Source: an uncultured Eubacteriales bacterium (GTDB lineage Bacteria > Bacillota_A > Clostridia > Christensenellales > Aristaeellaceae). Taken from it: a stretch of 13,841 bases of DNA. The notes under the pieces are model-generated. The model was given only the letters and a program-made list of their open reading frames with translations, made no database searches and had not been told where the DNA came from. The DNA lies in the NCBI GenBank assembly GCA_900553645.1, contig USEE01000009.1, positions 1-13,841 on the forward strand, in the 5' to 3' direction. This document shows, piece after piece, positions 6,887 through 11,862 of the stretch. The translations under genes and the position numbers were made by a program. Every line of letters starts with the position of its first letter. Position 1 is the stretch's first letter.

Positions 6887-7540
6887 TTACTTTATCTTTT
6901 CAGCCGTGTACTCCTGTCCGTTGGTCTCTACCCGTATGGTGGCGATGGTCTGGCTGTTGATGGGCTTGTCGGTGGAGTCCACGGCCACCTTGGACATCTT
7001 CTCGGCCACGGCGATGCTGTCGTCGTCCATCAGCTTGCCGAACGGCGCGTATTCGTCGTCCAGATAGTCGGGCGCGTCCGCAACCACGATGAAGAACTGG
7101 GTTGAACCGGAATCGTAGTCGCCGCTCACGCGCGCCATGGACAATACGCCCTTGGTGTGCTTGAGTGTGTTCTGCTTAAAGCCGTTGTTGCCCATCTCGC
7201 CCTTGATGGTGTAACCCACGTCGGCCTTGCCCGCCGTGGACGCAAGCCCCGCCTGTATCACAAAGCCCTTGACTATGCGGTGGAAGCTGATTCCGTCGTA
7301 AAAGCCGGAATTGGCCAGCTCGATAAAGTTCGCCACGGTGTTGGGCGCGTACTCGGGGTACAGCTCGGCCCGCATCACGTCGCCGTTTTCCATCGTTATC
7401 GTGGCAACCGGGTGGGGGGAGTCTGGGTCGGCCGTGGGCGAAGCGGTGTTTTCCACCAGGTTACAGCCGCACAGCGTCAGCGCAAGCACCAGCGCCAGCA
7501 TCATGGGGAAGAACTTTTTAAGCGTCTTGATTGCAGGCAT
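6887..7540 (-). CDS. Lipoprotein peptidyl-prolyl cis-trans isomerase, cyclophilin family
   Basis: This 217-residue cyclophilin is predicted to sit on the outer face of the membrane and help exported proteins fold. Residues 1-26 are a lipoprotein signal: MPAIKTLKK, a hydrophobic core (FFPMMLALVLALTL), then LCGC with Cys26 as the likely lipidated residue. A short Thr/Pro/Asp linker precedes the isomerase domain (about 45-217), which keeps FHRIVKGFVIQAG with Arg88, GSTQFFI (145-151) and the pocket loop DDEYAPFGKL. A reading from 7615 is open in frame, but that codon lies inside the -10 box, so the ATG at 7540 is preferred; AAAGGATGG lies about 9 nt upstream of it. It is the first gene of a probable two-cyclophilin unit. 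Confidence 0.9.
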   Translation of the reverse strand: MPAIKTLKKFFPMMLALVLALTLCGCNLVENTASPTADPDSPHPVATITMENGDVMRAELYPEYAPNTVANFIELANSGFYDGISFHRIVKGFVIQAGLASTAGKADVGYTIKGEMGNNGFKQNTLKHTKGVLSMARVSGDYDSGSTQFFIVVADAPDYLDDEYAPFGKLMDDDSIAVAEKMSKVAVDSTDKPINSQTIATIRVETNGQEYTAEKIK

Positions 7541-7566
7541 TGCATCGTTCCATCCTTTGCTTATTT

Positions 7567-7586
7567 TGCGCGCGATCATGCGCGCG
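7567..7586 (-). other. GC-rich hairpin in the leader of the lipoprotein cyclophilin
   Basis: Six-base arms gcgcgc surround the loop gatcat within 7568-7585, giving a strong hairpin in the roughly 64-nt leader, 15-20 bases upstream of the ribosome-binding site. No T-run follows, so it is not a terminator. It may affect mRNA stability or translation. Confidence 0.4.
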
Positions 7587-7610
7587 GCAGGCAGGCGCAA
7601 AGCTTGCCTT

Positions 7611-7638
7611 ATCATATTATATCGCGTTTCTTTGTCAA
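7611..7638 (-). promoter_or_regulatory. Promoter of the lipoprotein cyclophilin gene
   Basis: On the - strand a consensus -35 TTGACA (complement of 7633-7638) lies 16 bases from TATGAT (complement of 7611-7616). Transcription would start near 7604. Because the -10 overlaps the upstream in-frame start at 7615, this promoter supports the shorter protein. Confidence 0.7.
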
Positions 7639-7683
7639 TGAAAAGGCAAATTTATAAAGTTGCGCATTTTGCCTGCACCCAGC

Positions 7684-7838
7684 GTGTGTCTCAAAAATTC
7701 CTGAGTACGCAATTTCGGGTGGTACGGTGCCATTTCTGCGTCACAAGGCTCGACTTAGTGCTGCTGAGCCTTCGGGTTCCTTCCTTGAACTGACGAAAAA
7801 TTCGCTCGACCTTGCGGATTGTCCCGCTTGAGACGCAC
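7684..7838. repeat. 155-bp element bounded by imperfect terminal inverted repeats
   Basis: The end sequences gtgtgtctcaa (7684-7694) and ttgagacgcac (7828-7838) are inverted repeats with 10 of 11 matches. The interior has no convincing coding frame but holds hairpins, including perfect 7-bp arms at 7745-7751 and 7766-7772. Together with 7639-7683 and 7839-7876, in which nothing else was seen, this fills the gap between the divergent cyclophilin and TetR promoters. A MITE-like non-autonomous element is one reading, but no target-site duplication was found and no second copy is in this window. Confidence 0.4.
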
Positions 7839-7876
7839 TCTAAAACCATTCATGGCAGGTTTTAAGCCCCGCGCGA

Positions 7877-7905
7877 TTGACAAGCGGCGCGTTAACTGTC
7901 ATAAT
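7877..7905 (+). promoter_or_regulatory. Promoter of the tetR-amidase-asnA operon
   Basis: A consensus -35 TTGACA (7877-7882) and a -10 CATAAT (7900-7905) are 17 bases apart. The inverted repeat tgaca (7878-7882) / tgtca (7897-7901) spans both boxes and could be the operator through which the TetR protein controls itself. The predicted start of transcription is near 7912. Confidence 0.7.
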
Positions 7906-7936
7906 GTGCAAAGAAACTGCCGGGGGAGGCTTAATC

Positions 7937-8695
7937 ATGCGCAAGGGAGACGACGCGCGCCGCGAGCTGATGCGCCGCGCCGCGGAGCTGTTCGACGGCC
8001 GCGGATACGACGCGGTGTCGGTTAAGGACATTGCCGACTCGCTCGGCTGGCCCAAGAGCCTTATCTATTACTATTGCACCAGCAAGGAAGAACTGGTCAT
8101 GAAGGCCGCCGGGATGCGTGCGGACGCGGTAATCGGCGATGTGGAAAAGTACATTGGCGAATGCGCCGGGGGCAATGTTGAACGCCTGAACCGCGCTTTA
8201 AGCTGCGTGACATTCTGGTATGACGGCGATCCAAAGACGGCGGCGCGGCTTATAAGCACGCTGTATCAGCCGGGAAGTCTGCCGTGGCGCGTATATTTGC
8301 GTGCGGCGCTGCTGCCTAAAATCAGTGCGACATGCAACGATATTATCGCGGACGGGGTCAAAGATTATGAAATGTATACGCCCTATCCGCGCGCAATATG
8401 CGGCGCACTGCTGGAGCTCAGCGCCGATCTGGCTGAAAAGCTGGCTCCGCTCGTCAGGCAGGGCGGCTGCGGCGCGTTTGACCAATGCGAAAGGCTGCTG
8501 ACGGCCTACCGCTGTGCGGTCGAAAGACTGGTCGAAGCGCCGTTCGGCTCGCTCAGACTGGTCGAGACGGCATTCCTGCGCGATACTGCGCGCGAATTGG
8601 GCGTGGATTTTAGCGGAGGTGCTAATGATGAAACGCTTGATTGTGGCGATAGTGACTGTAATGACGATGCTGTGGACGGCGGCGGCGCTGGCTGA
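7937..8695 (+). CDS. TetR/AcrR-family transcriptional regulator
   Basis: This 252-residue protein has a typical TetR N-terminal DNA-binding domain (residues 7-54: DARRELMRRAAELFDGRGYDAVSVKDIADSLGWPKSLIYYYCTSKEELV). A long helical ligand-binding and dimerisation region follows, whose ligand cannot be named. The ATG at 7937 is chosen because GGGGAGG lies 8 nt upstream and an earlier in-frame start (7877) falls inside the -35 box. The last 23 or so residues, very acidic and Gly-rich, are read through the start of the next gene in another frame (68-nt overlap), so they are probably not a selected domain. It is the first gene of an operon with an amidase and asnA, and probably regulates that operon. 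Confidence 0.85.
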   Translation: MRKGDDARRELMRRAAELFDGRGYDAVSVKDIADSLGWPKSLIYYYCTSKEELVMKAAGMRADAVIGDVEKYIGECAGGNVERLNRALSCVTFWYDGDPKTAARLISTLYQPGSLPWRVYLRAALLPKISATCNDIIADGVKDYEMYTPYPRAICGALLELSADLAEKLAPLVRQGGCGAFDQCERLLTAYRCAVERLVEAPFGSLRLVETAFLRDTARELGVDFSGGANDETLDCGDSDCNDDAVDGGGAG

Positions 8696-9509
8696 CGGCG
8701 CGCCCACCGTGCCGCCCGACGTGCGCGGCCAAAGCGCACAAACGGTTTCGACTGAGGCAGCTGCAACGCCCACGCCTGAGGTCGAGGTAATAGACTTTAT
8801 CACATACCCGCAGGAAACGCCCGCGCCCACCCAGCGCACGGGCCGATTGTCAGGTATGCTTATCGGGCTGGATCCCGGCCATCAGGCGCACGCCAACCGC
8901 GACAAGGAACCGCTTTCTCCCGGCTCAAAGGAGCTGAAGAACAAGGTATCCAGCGGCACGCAGGGCGTAAAGACCCGCATAAACGAATACGAAACCAATC
9001 TGACCATAGCGCTCAAACTGCGCGACAGGCTGGAGGCCGAGGGCGCGCGCGTAGTCATGACGCGCACCACGCACGACGTGAACATATCCAACGTCGAACG
9101 CGCGCAGATGATGAATGCGGCGGGCGTGGACATATGGCTGCGCATACATTGCAACGGCAGCGATAACCACGACGTGCACGGCATGAGCATGTACGTGCGC
9201 GACAGCGGCCCGTGCGCCGACGAATCTTACGCGGCGGGCGAGATGCTATTGGAGGAAATGACTGCCACAACCGGCGCGCAGAACCGCGGCGTGCATAAGT
9301 CGGACAGCTATACCGGCAATAACTGGTCTGAGGTTCCGTGCGTGCTGGTCGAGATGGGATATGAAAGCAATCCCGACGAGGACGTAAAGCTGAACGACGG
9401 CGCGTATCAGGATAAACTAATCGAAGGTTATGTAAACGCCCTTGAGCGTTGGAATAACAAATATAACCGCCCCAAGGTATCGCAACCGGAAAACAATGGA
9501 GTGATGTAA
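8628..9509 (+). CDS. Secreted N-acetylmuramoyl-L-alanine amidase, Amidase_3 (AmiC/CwlD-like)
   Basis: This 293-residue zinc enzyme cleaves the bond between N-acetylmuramic acid and L-Ala of the stem peptide. Residues 1-24 are a signal peptide (MKRLIVAIVTVMTMLWTAAALADG). A Thr/Pro-rich linker (25-72) leads to the catalytic domain (about 76-276). Zinc ligands fit His85 in LDPGHQ, Glu120 in INEYETNL and His174 in LRIHCNG; the catalytic glutamate is Glu242 in VLVEMGYESN. No separate wall-binding repeat is present. Two adjacent start codons (8625 and 8628) follow GCGGAGGT; the second is at better spacing (8 nt). The start overlaps the end of tetR, and asnA begins one base after this stop. A CwlD-like role in cortex or cell separation is possible but not shown. 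Confidence 0.92.
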   Translation: MKRLIVAIVTVMTMLWTAAALADGAPTVPPDVRGQSAQTVSTEAAATPTPEVEVIDFITYPQETPAPTQRTGRLSGMLIGLDPGHQAHANRDKEPLSPGSKELKNKVSSGTQGVKTRINEYETNLTIALKLRDRLEAEGARVVMTRTTHDVNISNVERAQMMNAAGVDIWLRIHCNGSDNHDVHGMSMYVRDSGPCADESYAAGEMLLEEMTATTGAQNRGVHKSDSYTGNNWSEVPCVLVEMGYESNPDEDVKLNDGAYQDKLIEGYVNALERWNNKYNRPKVSQPENNGVM

Positions 9510-9510
9510 A

Positions 9511-10521
9511 ATGGGAAAGGCACAAATACCCGCAAACTATACCCCGATAATGAACGTCCGCGAAACCAACGCGGCCATAAAGCGGCTGAAAGACGGCTTT
9601 GAAAGCTGCCTGGCCGAGGCGCTCAACCTGACGCGCGTATCCGCGCCGCTGTTCGTGGACGCGGGTACGGGCATAAACGACAACCTGAGCGGCACCGAAC
9701 GCCCGGTCAGCTTCTCTACCGCCGAATCGCCAAACGCTAATGTGGAGATAGTCCACTCGCTGGCCAAGTGGAAGCGCGCGGCATTGGGCCGCATGGGCTT
9801 TGAGCGCGGCGAGGGTCTGTATACCGACATGAACGCCATCCGCCGCGACGAAACCGCCGACAACCTGCATTCGTACTATGTGGATCAGTGGGACTGGGAA
9901 TTTGTCCTGAGCCGCGAGGAGCGCACGCGCACAAAGCTACATCAGTTAGTAGAGCATATATATTCAGTATTCCTGCGCACCGAGGCTGATTTGTATGCAT
10001 ACGACCTGCGCATGACGCCGGTGCTGCCGCGCGAGATAACCTTCCTCACCTCGCAGGAGCTGGAGGACGGATATCCCGACCTCACGCCTAAACAGCGCGA
10101 AAACATAGTCGCGCGCAAATACGGCGCGGTGTTTATCGAAAACATAGGCGGCGCGCTGCGCTCGGGCAAGCCGCACGACCTGCGCGCGCCCGACTACGAC
10201 GACTGGTCGCTCAACGGCGATATACTCTTCGACTATCCGCTGCTCAACTGCGCTATGGAGATGTCCTCTATGGGCATTCGCGTGGACGAGCGCAGCCTGA
10301 TCGAGCAGCTGTGCGTCAGCGGCCACGAGGATTGGGCCAACCGCCCGTTCCATAGGGCGCTGCTGGAGGGCGAACTGCCTTTGACCGCGGGCGGCGGTAT
10401 CGGCCAGTCGCGCCTGTGCATGTTCTTCCTGAAAAAGGCACACATAGGCGAGGTGCAGTCCTCGCTGTGGCCCGCCGACATGGTGCGCGAGCTTAAAGAC
10501 GCGGGCATAGAACTTATGTAA
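9511..10521 (+). CDS. asnA: Aspartate-ammonia ligase (asparagine synthetase A)
   Basis: This 336-residue cytosolic enzyme forms L-asparagine from aspartate, ammonia and ATP, giving AMP and PPi. Its fold is that of a class II aminoacyl-tRNA synthetase catalytic core. Family blocks are clear: VSAPLFVDAGTGINDNLSGTERPV (43-66), EIVHSLAKWKRAAL (79-92), LYTDMNAIRRDE (103-114), HSYYVDQWDWE (120-130), and the motif-3 region GGGIGQSRLCMFFL (294-307). The length is close to the roughly 330 residues of E. coli AsnA. Only one base separates it from the amidase stop; the weak GGAG about 9 nt upstream suggests translational coupling. It ends at a strong terminator. Its linkage to a wall hydrolase and TetR regulator has no obvious metabolic logic, although Asp/Asn can occur in peptidoglycan cross-bridges. 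Confidence 0.96.
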   Translation: MGKAQIPANYTPIMNVRETNAAIKRLKDGFESCLAEALNLTRVSAPLFVDAGTGINDNLSGTERPVSFSTAESPNANVEIVHSLAKWKRAALGRMGFERGEGLYTDMNAIRRDETADNLHSYYVDQWDWEFVLSREERTRTKLHQLVEHIYSVFLRTEADLYAYDLRMTPVLPREITFLTSQELEDGYPDLTPKQRENIVARKYGAVFIENIGGALRSGKPHDLRAPDYDDWSLNGDILFDYPLLNCAMEMSSMGIRVDERSLIEQLCVSGHEDWANRPFHRALLEGELPLTAGGGIGQSRLCMFFLKKAHIGEVQSSLWPADMVRELKDAGIELM

Positions 10522-10538
10522 AAAACGAAACACCAAAA

Positions 10539-10576
10539 GGCCGTCGCGACATATCGTCTTTCGCGGCGGCCGTTTT
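10539..10576 (+). terminator. Intrinsic terminator of the tetR-amidase-asnA operon
   Basis: The arms 10539-10549 and 10561-10571 form an 11-bp stem with one G-U pair and an 11-nt loop, followed by gtttt. It lies 17 bases past the asnA stop, in front of the convergent XRE gene. Confidence 0.85.
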
Positions 10577-10604
10577 ATTGGCCAAATGTTTGGGACAGGG
10601 CGGG

Positions 10605-10943
10605 TCAGTCACCGTCCGTGGGCTTGTCGTTGTCTATAAACGCATCCAGGTTCTCCGCAAGCGTCTTGACCGCCTCGCGCAGCGCAAGCTTCTGCTGACG
10701 GCTGTAAGAAATACCGGAGTCGCGCAGCTGGCTGTCCAGCGAATCCGCCGCCAGCGAATCCAGCGAAACGCCCAGCTCGTTGGCCATCTTGACCAGCGTG
10801 TCCAGACTCGCCTTGCGCGTGCCCCGCTCGATATGTCCCAGGAATGATGTTGATATGCCCAGCTTTTCGGCAAGGTCGGCCTGCGTCATACCGGCGGCCT
10901 TGCGCGCCCGCCTTATGCGCATTCCCAGACTCTCATAATCCAT
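10605..10943 (-). CDS. XRE-family (Cro/C1-type HTH) transcriptional regulator
   Basis: This 112-residue protein has an N-terminal Cro/C1 helix-turn-helix (residues 6-62: LGMRIRRARKAAGMTQADLAEKLGISTSFLGHIERGTRKASLDTLVKMANELGVSLDSL). A helical C-terminal part of about 45 residues (QQKLALREAVKTLAENLDAFI) probably mediates dimerisation. A longer reading to 11057 is open, but it covers the promoter and palindrome. The ATG at 10943 has GAGAGG 9 nt upstream and is preferred. The target genes are unknown; an overlapping palindrome suggests autorepression. It is convergent with asnA and divergent from the zinc-ribbon unit. Confidence 0.85.
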   Translation of the reverse strand: MDYESLGMRIRRARKAAGMTQADLAEKLGISTSFLGHIERGTRKASLDTLVKMANELGVSLDSLAADSLDSQLRDSGISYSRQQKLALREAVKTLAENLDAFIDNDKPTDGD

Positions 10944-11000
10944 ATTCGACGCCTCTCTTCGCACTATGCGAGCATGCATCCATAAAGAATATAAACATTC

Positions 11001-11013
11001 ATAATATATTATA
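11001..11013 (-). promoter_or_regulatory. Palindrome over the -10 box of the XRE gene
   Basis: The perfect 12-bp palindrome ataatatattat (11001-11012) overlaps a consensus -10 TATAAT on the - strand (complement of 11008-11013). No good -35 box is seen at 16-18 bases, so the promoter may depend on an activator. The rest of the XRE leader (10944-11000) and 11014-11180 showed no gene. Confidence 0.4.
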
Positions 11014-11197
11014 TACCATGCCCTGCGCAAATAGAATTGACCATAAGAAGTTGTCATGTACTGTAAGTAGCGATTGCCCTAAAATTAACCGGTAAACATA
11101 ACCTCAAACGAAATCTATTGCCTGAAATCGGTGCGACTGGGCTTCATCAAAAAAAAATGTGCCGGTGTTATCAAATGGCTGTACTTTTACTTTGAAA

Positions 11198-11208
11198 TGT
11201 GATATAAT
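11198..11208 (+). promoter_or_regulatory. Extended -10 promoter of the leader RNA and zinc-ribbon gene
   Basis: A perfect -10 TATAAT (11203-11208) is directly preceded by the extended element TGA (11200-11202). The -35 region (about 11180-11186) matches poorly, as is common with extended -10 promoters. Transcription would begin near 11214, about 235 bases before the ATG of the zinc-ribbon gene. Confidence 0.7.
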
Positions 11209-11210
11209 AA

Positions 11211-11425
11211 CTTCGCCCACAAGTGGCGCCCTTTAGTATTAGCCTTCAACATCCCAAGTATATGGCAGACTTACCGATAGCACTCAATGTTGTGCCGAGC
11301 ATGTAAGGCGGGATGCCGCGCGAGTCACCTCCGCGCCCGGTCTGACATGTGGTCTGCTTTCAGGCAGACGCTCCATAACGGGAAGGTTCTCAGGCATTTA
11401 ATTCGGGCAGACATCGGTAGGGCAT
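11211..11425 (+). ncRNA. Structured leader RNA, possibly a raiA-motif-type noncoding RNA
   Basis: The stretch between a strong promoter and the zinc-ribbon ATG has no open frame of note but can form many helices. These are 11250-11255 with 11310-11315 (6 bp), enclosing 11270-11274 with 11303-11307 and 11280-11283 with 11292-11295. Further 3' are 11318-11322 with 11332-11336, 11336-11339 with 11379-11382, and 11352-11357 with 11364-11369. A 5' hairpin occurs at 11214-11228. The segment 11242-11246 can pair with 11305-11309, which would exclude the 11270/11303 helix or form a tertiary contact. GCCC at 11215-11218 can close with GGGC at 11405-11408. The RNA class is not proven. Size, complexity and lineage suggest testing the raiA motif and 6S RNA; no T-run terminator separates it from the gene. 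Confidence 0.5.
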
Positions 11426-11449
11426 ACTATACTTAGGAGGTTTTTTCCC

Positions 11450-11737
11450 ATGTTTGAAGACAAGACTCTTACTTGCCGCGAGTGCGGCCAGCAGTTCGTA
11501 TTCACCGCTTCGGAGCAGCAGTTCTACGCCGAGAAGGGCTTCCAGAACGAGCCCGGTCGCTGCCCCGCTTGCCGCGCCGCCCGTCGTGCTGCTAATGGCG
11601 GCAGCCGTCCCGAGCGTCAGATGTACGATGTAATCTGCGATGGCTGCGGCCGTCCCACCCAGGTTCCCTTCCAGCCCCGCGGCGATCGTCCCGTATACTG
11701 CCGTGAGTGCTTCGAGGCGCAGCGCAACGCTCGCTAA
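11450..11737 (+). CDS. Small protein with two CxxC-CxxC zinc ribbons (zf-trcl type)
   Basis: This 95-residue protein carries eight cysteines in two four-cysteine sites. The first is Cys9, Cys12, Cys38 and Cys41 (KTLTCRECGQQFVFTASEQQFYAEKGF...CPAC). The second is Cys63, Cys66, Cys84 and Cys87 (CDGCGRPTQVPFQP...PVYCRECF). Both are classic zinc ribbons, joined by a basic Arg/Ala/Gly linker. The first half matches the zinc-ribbon family found widely in Firmicutes, whose function is not established; RNA or ribosome contact is a guess from the fold. AGGAGG lies 9 nt before the ATG. Codon use is biased (Arg only CGT/CGC, Pro only CCC), unlike the neighbours, which with the strong promoter suggests high expression. 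A structured leader precedes it and a strong terminator follows. Confidence 0.9.
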   Translation: MFEDKTLTCRECGQQFVFTASEQQFYAEKGFQNEPGRCPACRAARRAANGGSRPERQMYDVICDGCGRPTQVPFQPRGDRPVYCRECFEAQRNAR

Positions 11738-11754
11738 TTAAAGCATAAGCAAGG

Positions 11755-11794
11755 CCGCCCCTTTTCCGAGCGATTGGAGAAGGGGCGGTTTTCT
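11755..11794 (+). terminator. Intrinsic terminator of the zinc-ribbon unit
   Basis: The arms 11755-11767 and 11776-11788 form a 13-bp stem with one G-U pair and an 8-nt loop, followed by ttttct. It lies 18 bases past the stop codon. Confidence 0.92.
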
Positions 11795-11816
11795 AATGCG
11801 CAGATTTCGCAATGGA

Positions 11817-11853
11817 CGAAAAATGAGAGGAGCGGTAAAGCCCCTCTCATTAA
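11817..11853 (-). terminator. Intrinsic terminator of the SH3b protein gene
   Basis: The perfect 9-bp arms 11822-11830 and 11843-11851 are followed on the - strand by a T-run (complement of 11818-11823). It lies about 12 bases past the stop at 11863. Confidence 0.85.
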
Positions 11854-11862
11854 ACCGTGGGA

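Noticed and set aside
7684..7840. T-box riboswitch for asnA, suggested by GGGTGGTAC at 7717-7725
   Set aside because: The ACCGCG part of the antiterminator core is missing, no stem I or terminator is seen, and a good promoter for the operon lies downstream at 7877-7905.
11425..11440. A second promoter (TATACT at 11428-11433) directly before the zinc-ribbon gene
   Set aside because: It overlaps the ribosome-binding site, so a transcript from it would lack a usable leader, and no -35 box matches.
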